Assembly (NCBI GenBank): GCA_015654925.1
Contig: JAATFX010000111.1
Span: forward strand, 1-64,000
From: Enterobacterales bacterium
GTDB lineage: Bacteria; Pseudomonadota; Gammaproteobacteria; Enterobacterales; Enterobacteriaceae
Length of the DNA: 64,000 nucleotides
Reading direction: 5' to 3'
How positions within the stretch are numbered: the first letter of the stretch is position 1; every line of letters begins with the position of its first letter. This document shows, in pieces, positions 1-9,422 of the stretch. Position numbers and translations under genes: made by a program. The notes beneath the pieces were generated by a model. It searched no databases. It had not been told where the DNA came from and was given only the letters and a program-made list of their open reading frames with translations.

Positions 1-3
1 CCC

Positions 4-843
4 CTACACCGTCGGGCTTTTACGCGCGCGCGCCACGATCTGCGTCGGGTTGACGAAGCGCAGCGCCACGATCAGCCAGATAAGCGAGCTCACCATATAG
101 ATAACGGCCATGGCGTCGATGGATTGGCCGGCCCTCACCCCGGCGGCGAACACGGAATAATACAGGGACACCACCAACGTTTGGCTGGTGGGGCCGGCGG
201 TCAGGAAAGTGAGTTCAAACATGGAGATGGTCCTGACCAGCGACAGCAGGGTGGCCGCCAGGATGCCGGGGAGCAGCATGGGAATCAGCACATGAATGAA
301 CAGTTTGCCCGTGCTTGCGCCAAAGACGTGGGCCGCCGCCTCGATGCGCGGATCGATTTGCTCGATAAACGGTATCATCAGCACCACCACGAACGGCACG
401 GTCGGGACCAGGTTGGCCAGGATCACGCCGTTCATGGTGCCGGCCAGGCCCAGGCGATACAGCAAGGTCGCGAGGGGAATGCCGAAGGTGATCGGCGGGA
501 CCAGCAGCGGCAGCAGGAACAGCACCATCACCAGCGATTTGCCGGGGAAATTGCGGCGCGCCAGCCCATAGGCGGCCGGCACGCCGATCAGCGCCGACAA
601 AATAACCACCGTGCCGACGATCTGGAAGGTCACCAGCAGCACGTTGCCCAGCTGGAATTCCCGCCAGGCGGAAAAGTACCAGCGGGTCGTGTAGCCGGCC
701 GGGAGCCAGGTGCCGAGCCAGCGGGTGCCGAACGAATTCACCACGACGGTGGCGATCAGCGCCAGCAGGTTGATGACGAAGAAGGCGATAAAGGCCCAGA
801 GAGCGAATTTCCAGAGCCTGTCTATTATATTTTCCGCGGTCAT
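4..843 (-). CDS. ABC transporter permease, PotC-like
   Basis: This is a 279-residue inner-membrane permease with about six hydrophobic segments. It carries the cytoplasmic EAA loop (EAAAHVFGAS, near residue 168) through which binding-protein-dependent permeases contact their ATPase. It resembles the second permease (PotC type) of spermidine/putrescine or iron-type importers. It is the last gene of the minus-strand operon and starts 23 bases after the stop of the other permease, so the two probably form the heterodimeric channel. The stop codon lies only three bases from the window edge, so anything further downstream in the operon is not visible. The substrate cannot be read from the permease itself. 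Confidence 0.9.
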   Translation of the reverse strand: MTAENIIDRLWKFALWAFIAFFVINLLALIATVVVNSFGTRWLGTWLPAGYTTRWYFSAWREFQLGNVLLVTFQIVGTVVILSALIGVPAAYGLARRNFPGKSLVMVLFLLPLLVPPITFGIPLATLLYRLGLAGTMNGVILANLVPTVPFVVVLMIPFIEQIDPRIEAAAHVFGASTGKLFIHVLIPMLLPGILAATLLSLVRTISMFELTFLTAGPTSQTLVVSLYYSVFAAGVRAGQSIDAMAVIYMVSSLIWLIVALRFVNPTQIVARARKSPTV

Positions 844-866
844 GGTTGGTTATCCAGGTTCATGGT

Positions 867-1762
867 TTATCCCTTGCCCGCACCCGCGGGCCCCTTGTAG
901 AACAGGCTGCGCGCCGTGAGGATGATGGCGACGATACCGAATTGCACCACGGCCATAATCATGGCGATGGCCGATGCGAAAGAGTAATCATACTGCTCGA
1001 ATGCCGCCTGCGAGGCCGCGATGGACAGCACCCGCGTCTCGCCCGCCGGCGCGCCCAGGATAACGGCGGACGGGAAGACCGAAAACGCATCCACAAACGA
1101 CAGGCAGAACGTGACGGCCAGGCCGGGCAGGATCAGCGGCAGAATAACCTGCTGGAAACGTTGGCGCGCGCGGGCGCCAAGGGTGGCGGCGGCATGCTCC
1201 AGGGCCGGGTCGATGCCGGAAATCATCGACAGGGCCAGCAGGAAGGTGAAAGGGAACCCGGTGATGACCAGGGACAGGAAGACGCCGGTATAATTGTGGA
1301 CCAGGCGCACCGGGTGATCGATCAGGCCGATGGTCATCAGCACCCGGTTAAACCAGCCCTGCGGACCGAGGTAGTTCAGCATGCCTTCGGCGACCAGCAC
1401 GGTGCCCAGGGTGATCGGTACCACGAGAATGGTCGTCAGCACGCGCTGGTGGCGCATCAGCCGGACGCGCATGGCGATGGGCACGGACAGCGCGACATTC
1501 ACCAGCGTGACGGGCAGGGCGAGCTGCAGGGTCAGCAGGATGGTGCCGTACATATAGGGATCGGAGAAAAACTTGGCGTAGTTCGCATACCAGGCCCCGC
1601 TTTTGGGTATGAAGGAATGGACCAGCCCATAAAGGAAGGGGTAGATAAACAGCAGCAGCACGAAGAGCGCCGCCGGCAAAATCAGCAGCGTCACGCCGTC
1701 AAAACCATATTCCGCCAGCCTGCGGCTGCCGCGGAGGTGCGACGTTGCGGGGTCGGCCGTCT

Positions 1763-1766
<4 letters not shown>
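867..1766 (-). CDS. ABC transporter permease, PotB-like
   Basis: This 299-residue integral membrane permease has an N-terminal cytoplasmic stretch, about six transmembrane segments and an EAA-type loop (EHAAATLGARARQRF, around residue 192). It is of the PotB type found in polyamine, ferric-iron and phosphonate importers. Its ATG overlaps the stop of the upstream ATPase gene in an ATGA arrangement, indicating translational coupling. With the following permease it should form the transmembrane channel. Confidence 0.9.
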
Positions 1767-2833
<1,067 letters not shown>

Positions 2834-2906
2834 TGTTGACTGCCTCAAACTGAACCGGATGTCAAAGAGTGTGCGGGAGCCGAAAACGCCAGCTCCCGCA
2901 TATTGC

Positions 2907-4085
2907 CTATTTATGCATCTTGGCCGCGCCGATTTCGCGGTCCCACTTATCGAACATGGCGACGAGCTGCGTGGAGTCGAGCGGCGGTTCGGTCGGATTG
3001 TCGGCGATAAGCGCGGCGTACTCGGGGCGCCCGAACTGCTTGATCGTCTCCTGGCTTTCAGCCGGCGCCATGTCAAGGGTGACGCCCTTGATGGACGGGC
3101 CGGGATACATGTAGCCGTGATCGTACATAAAGGCCTGCTGTTCCGGTTTCAGGATAAAGGCCATCAGTTGCAGCACGACATCCAATTTTGCCTGGGGGAT
3201 ACCTTTGGGAATCGCCATGTAATTGGCGTCGCCTACCCAATGGAATCCTTTCAGGGTGCCTACTTTGTACTCTTCGGGTACGATCCCCAGGTAACGCGGG
3301 TTGATGTCCCAGCCTGTGGTCGTGGCGATGATATCGCGGGTGCCCTCGGCCAGTTCCTTCATGGATGCCGTGGTGCCGCCGGGGTAGTATTCAATGCAGC
3401 CGTCAAGTTGCTTGAGATAGGCCCAGGTCTTGTCCCAGCCGTTGATCGGGTCCTGCGGGTCCTTGTCCCCGAGCAAATAGGGCAGTCCCATCACAAAGGA
3501 CCTGCCGGGGCCGGAATTGGACGGCCGGGCGTACATGAACTTGCCGGGATTGGCCTGGCACCAGGCCAGCAATTTCTCCGCCGTGTCCGGCATGTTTTTT
3601 ACGCGATCCGGCGCGTATTCGAGCAACGGTCCGGACGGATACCAATCCACGACAAACGCCTGTCCCTTGGCCATCTTCTGCATCAGGTAGGCGCCGGGGA
3701 GATAGAGTTGCTCCAGGTCCGGAAACTTGTCCTGGTATTTGGGCAGGATCTGCATCCACAGGCCCTGGCCCATCCCGGCGGCCAGCGCGTCGTTGCCGGT
3801 CAGGACGAAGTCGATATCGACGCGGCCGGAGTCTTGCTGGGCCTTCAGCTTGCCGGCCAGTTCGGGCGCCGTGGCCTGCGTGAAGACAAAGTTCTTGACC
3901 AGTTCGGGATGGTCGGTCTTGAATTTGTCGAACGCGGGCTGGCTGACCTGCAGGTCGCCGGCCACATCGATGACGTTGATGGTGACGGGTTCCGCGAAAG
4001 CCTGAAACGAACCGGCGAGAGACGAGAGAACCACGGTAGCCGCCAGGGCGGCCAGACGGCAAATGGCAGTGCTGCTTTTTTTCAC
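2907..4085 (-). CDS. Periplasmic solute-binding protein of ABC importer
   Basis: This 392-residue secreted binding protein should capture the transported solute in the periplasm. I chose the GTG at 4085: AAAGGAG lies just upstream, and the codon starts a textbook signal peptide (two lysines, a hydrophobic stretch, then AFA before EPVTINV). The frame extends 30 codons further, but that extension has no leader character. The fold is of the extracellular solute-binding family 1 type used with PotABC-like systems, and the mature region is rich in aromatic residues. It lies between the isomerase gene (58 bases upstream) and the ATPase. The substrate is unknown; the neighbouring NagB-like gene hints at an amino sugar. 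Confidence 0.88.
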   Translation of the reverse strand: MKKSSTAICRLAALAATVVLSSLAGSFQAFAEPVTINVIDVAGDLQVSQPAFDKFKTDHPELVKNFVFTQATAPELAGKLKAQQDSGRVDIDFVLTGNDALAAGMGQGLWMQILPKYQDKFPDLEQLYLPGAYLMQKMAKGQAFVVDWYPSGPLLEYAPDRVKNMPDTAEKLLAWCQANPGKFMYARPSNSGPGRSFVMGLPYLLGDKDPQDPINGWDKTWAYLKQLDGCIEYYPGGTTASMKELAEGTRDIIATTTGWDINPRYLGIVPEEYKVGTLKGFHWVGDANYMAIPKGIPQAKLDVVLQLMAFILKPEQQAFMYDHGYMYPGPSIKGVTLDMAPAESQETIKQFGRPEYAALIADNPTEPPLDSTQLVAMFDKWDREIGAAKMHK

Positions 4086-4143
4086 GACTCCACTCCTTTT
4101 ATCATTGGTAAGGTACCCGGCATGGTCAGGCTTGCGCGCGGCG

Positions 4144-4887
4144 CTAGCGGGTGAGCTTGCTTGCGGCGGGACCATCGGCGAACAGTTGGCAGTTTCCGTG
4201 CTGCTGCAAAACGGAAGCGGGCCACAGGTTGGTAACCGGTCCTTCCAGGACTTCGCGCAGGGCCTCGGCCTTGCGTTCGTCCGGAACGGTCAGGATCACG
4301 ACATTACTGCTCATAATGCGCCGGACCGTCATGGAGATGGCCCGGTGGGGAACCTCTTCAAGGGTGGCGAACCAGCCCTCGCCAAACTGCTGCCGGCGGC
4401 AGCGCTCATCCAGATCGACCACCTTGAAGGCCTCGGTGGAGGTAAAATCCGCCGGCGGATCGTTGAACGCGAGATGGCCGTTCTCGCCGATGCCGGCGAA
4501 CATGACGTCAATGGGATGCATATCGAGAAGCTGGTTGATCCGCCGCAGTTCTTCAGCCAGATCCTCAGCGTCGCCCTGGACGAAGTGAAAGGCGCCGAGA
4601 GTGGGCAGCTTCGAGACGAAACGCTCCTGGAGATAGCGGCGGAAGCTGGCCGGATGCGTTGGCGGCATGCCGATATATTCGTCGAGGTGGAAAGCGGTGA
4701 CGCGGGACCAGTCGATCTCGTCGTGCCCGGTAAGCGCCGCGAGCACCTCAAACTGGCTGGCGCCGGTCGCCACCACGATGTTCGCATGGCCGTTTTTCTC
4801 GATTGCCTTGACGATTGCCGCCGCCCCGGCCGCCGCCGCCTGGTCGGCGGCATCTGCCTTGCTGGCGAATTTCTGGATGTTAATCAT
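4144..4887 (-). CDS. NagB-like glucosamine-6-phosphate isomerase/deaminase
   Basis: This 247-residue cytoplasmic enzyme belongs to the glucosamine-6-phosphate deaminase/6-phosphogluconolactonase superfamily. The HLDEYIGMP segment (about 67-75) matches the MDEYVGLP active-site loop of NagB, and GIGENGHLAFNDPP (about 132-145) carries the catalytic histidine. By family, it would convert an amino-sugar 6-phosphate to a ketose 6-phosphate plus ammonia. It is the first gene of the operon for the polyamine-type ABC importer and faces the LacI-type regulator. No sugar kinase is encoded nearby, which leaves a gap because an ABC importer delivers unphosphorylated substrate. A variant specificity is therefore possible. 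Confidence 0.85.
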   Translation of the reverse strand: MINIQKFASKADAADQAAAAGAAAIVKAIEKNGHANIVVATGASQFEVLAALTGHDEIDWSRVTAFHLDEYIGMPPTHPASFRRYLQERFVSKLPTLGAFHFVQGDAEDLAEELRRINQLLDMHPIDVMFAGIGENGHLAFNDPPADFTSTEAFKVVDLDERCRRQQFGEGWFATLEEVPHRAISMTVRRIMSSNVVILTVPDERKAEALREVLEGPVTNLWPASVLQQHGNCQLFADGPAASKLTR

Positions 4888-5332
4888 TAGATCCTCATTG
4901 GGTGTACGGAGCCGGTAGCTGCCCGCGTCATAAAATTCTTATGGGCGGCGGCAGGCTTGCAATGGGTTGGTTGTATGAATTTAAACCAAGCTACAATCGG
5001 AGGGAGGGAAAGGTCAATGGTAAAATTTCACAAATGTGATACATCTTTCTTATATTATTCAGTAAATTTACACAAACGATGTTAACAACGCCTGCGCTCG
5101 ATAGCCACATTGCGAAATAAGTACAAGATTTATAATATTATTATGTTGGTATCAACTGGATATCAGACGGGTAAACGCGCGGTGTAATAATTGTTTTTTG
5201 CCAGGGAAATGTTGGTATACGGTTAGTTTGCGTTTGCAATTTACTTTCACGATAAGTAATCTTTCTCAAAATGCAACTGACCCGTAGGTCATCACCCATT
5301 GGGGGTAATACGGCGTTATAGGATGTTTAGTC
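4888..5332. promoter_or_regulatory. Divergent promoter region, NagB-like operon / LacI-type regulator
   Basis: This 445-base AT-rich region separates the divergent operon and regulator and must hold both promoters. It contains a 5+5 inverted repeat TCACA-AA-TGTGA (5028-5039) and an exact 10-base direct repeat ATGTTGGTAT (5143-5152 and 5209-5218). None of these is a classical central-CG LacI-family operator, so their assignment is open. I see no convincing small gene here. Confidence 0.5.
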
Positions 5333-6433
5333 ATGACGAAAACGCGTAAGTCCAAACATGGCGGTGCCGGCCTTCGTGAAATCGCATCCGCGGCAAACGT
5401 CAGTATCGCCACGGTTTCACGGGTGCTGAACGGGAATGACCGCGTCGATCCGGCAATGCGCAAGCAGGTGCTGGAAGCGGCCGGTAAACTCAAGATTGAC
5501 ACCGCGCATCCCGGCAAGACCGGCGCCCTGGTGTTTTTGCTCAGCAACCGGTCTATGTTGCCGCCCTTCCACGCCAGTATCCTGGCGGGAGTCGAATCCT
5601 ATTGCGCCGCCCATGGCTGGGATCTTTATTATGTTTCCCTGGCCTATCCGCCCAATGCTCCCGCGCGCGAGCTGCACTTGCCCAAGCTGATACAACGCCG
5701 CGACCAGGTGCGTGGGGTCATTCTTGCGGGCAACCCCTCGCCGAATCTGATCGAGTTGCTTGAACAAAAGGGCATCGGTTATGTGGTGCTGGGCAGCAAC
5801 ATTCTCGGCGAGTTTCCCACGCTGAAGAACGATGTCGTCTTCTCCGATGAGACGCGCGGCGGCGCGGATGTGACCCGCTATCTTACCAGCCTCGGCCATC
5901 GGGATATTTGGTTTGTCGGCAATACCCGCCTGCCGTGGTTCGCCCGCTATTACGAGGGATATTGCCAGGTCATGGAAGAGGCGGCGCTGACGCCCAGGTT
6001 AAGCAGCATCGATTCGGAAGATGATACCGAGATCGGCTATCTGGGAACCAAATACCTGCTGGCCACCGGCGAACCGGTGTCCGCCATCTTCGCCGGCAAC
6101 GATTCGACCGCGTGCGGAGTCTACAAGGGGTTGCGCGAACAGGGTCTGCGCATCCCTGAAAATATCAGCGTGGTTGGCTGCAATGATACGGTGGGTGATT
6201 TGCTTTACCCCAGCCTGACGACGATCCGGGAATTTCCCGAGCAGATGGGGCGGCATATGGCGGAGCTGCTGTTGGAGCGCATCGCCAACCCCGATCTTGA
6301 ATCCCGGCGGCTGATGATGCCGACCCAGTTTATCAGGCGCGACTCATGCGCGCCGTTCGCCGAGGGGGAGCCCCGCGGCGCTGAAGATGGCAATTCGGAA
6401 TGGCGTCTTTTAACCCCGGGCTCCCCGGGCTGA
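5333..6433 (+). CDS. LacI-family transcriptional regulator
   Basis: This 366-residue repressor has an N-terminal LacI helix-turn-helix (about residues 14-33, LREIASAANVSIATVSRVLN) followed by a periplasmic-binding-protein-like sensor domain. The hinge helix region (VLEAAGKL) is present. It lies divergent to the NagB-like/ABC operon across a 445-base promoter region and is the likely local repressor. The C-terminal end (after about residue 345) is poorly conserved in character, and its DNA carries a GC-rich CCCGGG-containing hairpin that could contribute to termination. Confidence 0.9.
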   Translation: MTKTRKSKHGGAGLREIASAANVSIATVSRVLNGNDRVDPAMRKQVLEAAGKLKIDTAHPGKTGALVFLLSNRSMLPPFHASILAGVESYCAAHGWDLYYVSLAYPPNAPARELHLPKLIQRRDQVRGVILAGNPSPNLIELLEQKGIGYVVLGSNILGEFPTLKNDVVFSDETRGGADVTRYLTSLGHRDIWFVGNTRLPWFARYYEGYCQVMEEAALTPRLSSIDSEDDTEIGYLGTKYLLATGEPVSAIFAGNDSTACGVYKGLREQGLRIPENISVVGCNDTVGDLLYPSLTTIREFPEQMGRHMAELLLERIANPDLESRRLMMPTQFIRRDSCAPFAEGEPRGAEDGNSEWRLLTPGSPG

Positions 6434-6575
6434 ACTACGCCAATCACTGAACAGCCGGATCAGTAGGAATTCTTCGCGCGCTGGCGACAACCATGCCATC
6501 TCCTTTTTTGTCAAATCGATTGAAACTAAATAACGCCTAGCGACGAGGCGATATGGCAAGTAAGGATAACCAGCA

Positions 6576-6998
6576 TCAATCCCGGGCGCGATCGAATTCG
6601 GCCTGGGCGCGCTCCAATTCGGGACCGTGGGCCAGCGCCCAATCGTAGAGCGCGGTGAAGGGTTGCTGCAGGGACTGGCCGAACGGCGTTATCGTGTACT
6701 CGACGCCAATCGGCATCGTGGGCAGCACCTCCCGGCGGACCAGCCCGTTGCGTTCCAGGCGTTTTAGCGCGTCGGCGAGCGACTTATGCGTGATGCCATC
6801 GAGCCGGCGCATGATTTCGTTGAAACGCGATGGCCTCGAACACAAGACCGTCAAGATGAGCACCGACCACTTGTTGGCGATATGCGCCAGTATCGCCTGC
6901 GTTCTTTGCACTTCGATCAGCCCCTCATCGGCAATGGCTTTAACCCTCCCGCCTGGCGCACGCGCCTTGACGGTAAATTCTTTGATCGTCTGGGGCAC
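6576..6998 (-). CDS. HxlR-family winged-helix regulator
   Basis: This 140-residue DNA-binding protein has the HxlR/MarR-like core: NKWSVLILTVLCSRPSRFNE and ITHKSLADALKRLERNGLV form the helix-turn-helix at about residues 40-85. Translation starts at a GTG (6998) with GGAG eight bases upstream. It is divergent from an SDR gene that begins 184 bases away. HxlR proteins commonly control an adjacent oxidoreductase in response to electrophiles or redox stress. A CTAC-N7-GTAG element in the shared promoter is a plausible operator. Confidence 0.88.
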   Translation of the reverse strand: MPQTIKEFTVKARAPGGRVKAIADEGLIEVQRTQAILAHIANKWSVLILTVLCSRPSRFNEIMRRLDGITHKSLADALKRLERNGLVRREVLPTMPIGVEYTITPFGQSLQQPFTALYDWALAHGPELERAQAEFDRARD

Positions 6999-7016
6999 AG
7001 GTATACTCCGTGATAT

Positions 7017-7031
7017 CTACGCTATATGTAG
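7017..7031. promoter_or_regulatory. Candidate HxlR operator (CTAC-N7-GTAG)
   Basis: A 4+4 inverted repeat with a seven-base spacer lies just upstream of a promoter-like TTGACC/TATCAT pair. The geometry equals the TACT-N7-AGTA type of box known for HxlR-family regulators such as YodB. The position between the divergent HxlR and SDR genes supports the assignment. Confidence 0.45.
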
Positions 7032-7038
7032 TGCGTAA

Positions 7039-7066
7039 TTGACCGTAGGTATAGAAGATATATCAT
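7039..7066 (+). promoter_or_regulatory. Candidate promoter of the SDR gene
   Basis: TTGACC (7039-7044) and TATCAT (7061-7066) are separated by 16 bases and oriented towards the SDR start at 7183. The candidate HxlR operator sits directly upstream. Confidence 0.4.
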
Positions 7067-7182
7067 CAAGCTTCATGGCATCAAGCCGCTTATTGCCTGG
7101 CGGTATGGGTGGTTTATGCTGCCGTTTGGCAGTCGGTGATTCCTCTTCATCCGTTACCGGCGATAAAATTCAAGGAGTCTTT

Positions 7183-7995
7183 ATGAGCAATGTAAATACC
7201 GGCACGCCGGGTACCGCCGTCGTCACCGGCGCATCCGCCGGAATAGGCAAGGTCTATGCCGACCGTCTTGCCGCGCGCGGGTATGACCTCCTCCTCCTCG
7301 CGCGGCGAGCTGACCGGTTGCAGGCCATCGGCGCCGACCTCCGGTCGCGCTACCCGGTGCGCGTCGAGTCCCTGGCGGCGGACCTCGCTACGCCCGGCGG
7401 ACTCGCACTGGCCGTGCAGAAACTCACCGCCGATCCGTCGATCGCCGTCCTGGTAAATAACGCGGGCGCTTCCAGGGTGGGAAGCCTTGCGCAGACCACT
7501 TCTGAACAGCTATCGGCCATGGTCGCGCTCAACGTTACCGCGCTCTCGACGCTTACCCTGGCGGTTCTGAGCGGTTTTCAGGAACGCGACTCAGGAACCA
7601 TTATCAATATCGGGTCCATGGTTGGCTTCGCGCCGACGGCTTTTGTGCCCATCTATGGGCCGACCAAAGCCTATATACTTAACTTCACGCAGGTTCTGCA
7701 ACAGCAGCTTGCGGATACCGGCATCCGGGTTCAACTGGTCGCTCCTTCGGCCACGGTCTCGGAGGGATGGGATGTCGCCGGGTATTCGCTCTCCAATCTC
7801 GATCCCGCCATCGTTATGAGCACCGAAGATTGCGTGGATGCGGCGCTTCGCGGCCTCGATATGGGTGAACTCATTACCTTGCCTTCCCTGCAGGACGATA
7901 GCCTGCTGAGGAACTTCGAGACGGCCTCGGGGGCGCTTTTCGAGGCCGCCTTTCTCACCGGCCAGCCCGCTGCGCGCTATGGCCTTTCGCGTTAA
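7183..7995 (+). CDS. Short-chain dehydrogenase (SDR family)
   Basis: This is a 270-residue NAD(P)-dependent oxidoreductase. The nucleotide-binding motif TGASAGIG is near residue 13, NNAG near residue 90, and the catalytic YxxxK (YGPTKAY) near residue 157. The ATG at 7183 follows AAGGAG; the frame is open for 48 codons upstream, but that stretch is non-conserved and contains the promoter. It is divergent from the HxlR regulator, so probably induced by the stress or compound that regulator senses. The substrate is not predictable. Confidence 0.88.
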   Translation: MSNVNTGTPGTAVVTGASAGIGKVYADRLAARGYDLLLLARRADRLQAIGADLRSRYPVRVESLAADLATPGGLALAVQKLTADPSIAVLVNNAGASRVGSLAQTTSEQLSAMVALNVTALSTLTLAVLSGFQERDSGTIINIGSMVGFAPTAFVPIYGPTKAYILNFTQVLQQQLADTGIRVQLVAPSATVSEGWDVAGYSLSNLDPAIVMSTEDCVDAALRGLDMGELITLPSLQDDSLLRNFETASGALFEAAFLTGQPAARYGLSR

Positions 7996-8071
7996 CATCG
8001 CAGCAATGGCATGGCCCGGCTCTGCCCGTTGGCGGCTCGTCAACGGCTCTTGCTGGAAGCGCTTCATATTT

Positions 8072-8117
8072 GCACCTTAAAACATGCACTATGTCGTTAA
8101 TGCGTGTTTTAAGGTGC
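8072..8117. repeat. Long inverted repeat, 17-base arms
   Basis: The arms GCACCTTAAAACATGCA and TGCGTGTTTTAAGGTGC are complementary at 16 of 17 positions (the exception would be a G-U pair in RNA) and flank a 12-base spacer. There is no following T-run, so it is not a standard terminator. It lies between the SDR gene and the SnoaL-like gene and could be a terminator relic, a regulator site or a small mobile-repeat remnant. Confidence 0.75.
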
Positions 8118-8190
8118 GGTCATTACCTTGGCCGCGTGCCGCGAGCTGCACCTTGTGCTAGGTTATTCTAAAAGCACGGGAGCCATGGCC

Positions 8191-8577
8191 ATGATTAAAA
8201 CCGATCTCTCGGACGCCTACCGAAACTATATCGCCTGTCTTAATGAGCAGGACTGGCCGCAGTTGGGGGCGTTCGTTCATGATGATGTGCACTATAACGG
8301 TAAGTTGATCGGGTTAGCGGGCTATCGCGCGATGCTTGAAGGGGATTTTGCGGCCATTCCCGATCTTTATTTCGCTATTCGGCTGTTGATCACCGACCCA
8401 CCGAATATAGCGTGCCGGCTGAATTTCGACTGTACGCCGCAGGGGGCGTTTCTCGGGCTGCCGGTCAATGGCAAGCGGGTTGCCTTTACCGAGAATGTAT
8501 TTTATGAATTGCGCAGCGGGAAAATCTGGCAGGTATGGTCGGTTATCGATAAGGCCGCCATCGAGGCGCAGCTTTAA
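8191..8577 (+). CDS. SnoaL-like/ester cyclase family protein (NTF2-like fold)
   Basis: This protein of about 128 residues has the pattern of SnoaL-like proteins: an N-terminal helix (YRNYIACLNEQDWPQL), a GLAGYRAMLEGDFAAIPDLYF segment and the C-terminal strand ending in KIWQVWSVID. Members are cyclases, hydrolases or ligand-binding proteins, so the reaction is not predictable. Candidate starts are an upstream TTG at 8128 and ATGs at 8185 and 8191. GGGAG at 8178-8182 is spaced eight bases from the ATG at 8191, which is why that start is given. It converges on the GntR-type regulator. Confidence 0.75.
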   Translation: MIKTDLSDAYRNYIACLNEQDWPQLGAFVHDDVHYNGKLIGLAGYRAMLEGDFAAIPDLYFAIRLLITDPPNIACRLNFDCTPQGAFLGLPVNGKRVAFTENVFYELRSGKIWQVWSVIDKAAIEAQL

Positions 8578-8634
8578 GCGGACCGCATGCCGATGACGGG
8601 GCCGGCGGATGGCAGGACCGCAAATCCGCGCAAG

Positions 8635-9306
8635 TTATATCTGGCTCAGGCGCCGGACGATGCTCTCGCGCACATTATCGATATGGGTCATCACCGCGGC
8701 GCGTGCTCCGCCGGCATCGGCGTTGCGCAGCGCGGTAATAATCTCCAGATGTTCCCGGTGGCCCTTAACGAACCTTTCCGGCACCTGGCGCAGGTTAAAC
8801 ATCCGCGTCTTAAGCCGCAGGCTTTCAATATATTGCATTAACAGCATATTGCCGCTGTATTGGGCCAGCGCGTTATGCAGGCGGTTATCCACCGTCCAGT
8901 CGTCCTGCGGATCGGGATTGTCCGCCGCCAGCAGCCGGTTGATATCCGCTTCAATGGCGTCCAGTTCATGCGCCGGCACCCGCCCGGCGGCCAGGCTGGC
9001 GGCTTCCGCCTCCAGGGTGCGCCTGACATGCAGCGTTTCGATCAGCTCGCGGATGGAGAACTCTTTCACCACCGGCGTGCGTCCCCCGGCGCGGCTGATA
9101 AAACCTTCGTTTTCCAGCCGGTTCAGCGCATCGCGCACCGGCGTGCGGGAGATATTCAGCAACTCCGCCAGCCGCCTTTCCTGCAGCACCGTATTGACCG
9201 GCAGCTCCCGGTTGATAAGCATATTCAACAGCACATCGTAGGCTTTGCCGCTGAGATTTTGTTCGCGTTCGCCAATCAAATCAGAGGTACGTTTGATGGA
9301 ATCCAT
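8635..9306 (-). CDS. GntR-family regulator, FCD subfamily
   Basis: This 223-residue regulator has an N-terminal winged helix (RRLAELLNISRTPVRDALNRL, about 44-64) and a helical FCD ligand-binding domain. The expected metal-binding pattern is visible: DNRLHNAL, GHREHLEII and MTHIDNV supply Asp and His residues. It is the last minus-strand gene of the amino-acid ABC/ureohydrolase cluster. A hairpin with a T-run separates it from the binding-protein gene, so it may also have its own promoter. It is the likely regulator of that cluster and possibly of the neighbouring pxp genes. Confidence 0.9.
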   Translation of the reverse strand: MDSIKRTSDLIGEREQNLSGKAYDVLLNMLINRELPVNTVLQERRLAELLNISRTPVRDALNRLENEGFISRAGGRTPVVKEFSIRELIETLHVRRTLEAEAASLAAGRVPAHELDAIEADINRLLAADNPDPQDDWTVDNRLHNALAQYSGNMLLMQYIESLRLKTRMFNLRQVPERFVKGHREHLEIITALRNADAGGARAAVMTHIDNVRESIVRRLSQI

Positions 9307-9335
9307 AGTGTCGTTTCACGTTAACAGAACACTGA

Positions 9336-9361
9336 ATAAAAAAGCAGGCGCAGATACCTGC
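9336..9361 (-). terminator. Rho-independent terminator after the binding-protein gene
   Basis: On the minus strand GCAGG-N8-CCTGC is followed directly by TTTTTTATT. It sits between the solute-binding protein gene and the GntR gene and would reduce read-through into the regulator. Confidence 0.55.
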
Positions 9362-9422
9362 CATGCCCGTACCCTGGCGCGGCGACGGCGCCTGGCCAGG
9401 CCGCCGCCGCCGGCAAATGATT

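Noticed and set aside
2834..3076. N-terminal extension of the ABC ATPase frame
   Set aside because: The extra 81 codons are antisense/shadow of the binding-protein region, rich in Arg and Ser, and lie before the conserved ATPase start.
5028..5039. Possible CRP site in the LacI-type/NagB-like promoter
   Set aside because: The arms are TCACA-N2-TGTGA, the reverse order of the CRP consensus TGTGA-N6-TCACA, so it is noted only as an inverted repeat.
6414..6430. CCCGGG-rich hairpin at the end of the LacI-type gene as a separate terminator
   Set aside because: It lies inside the coding region and has no T-run.
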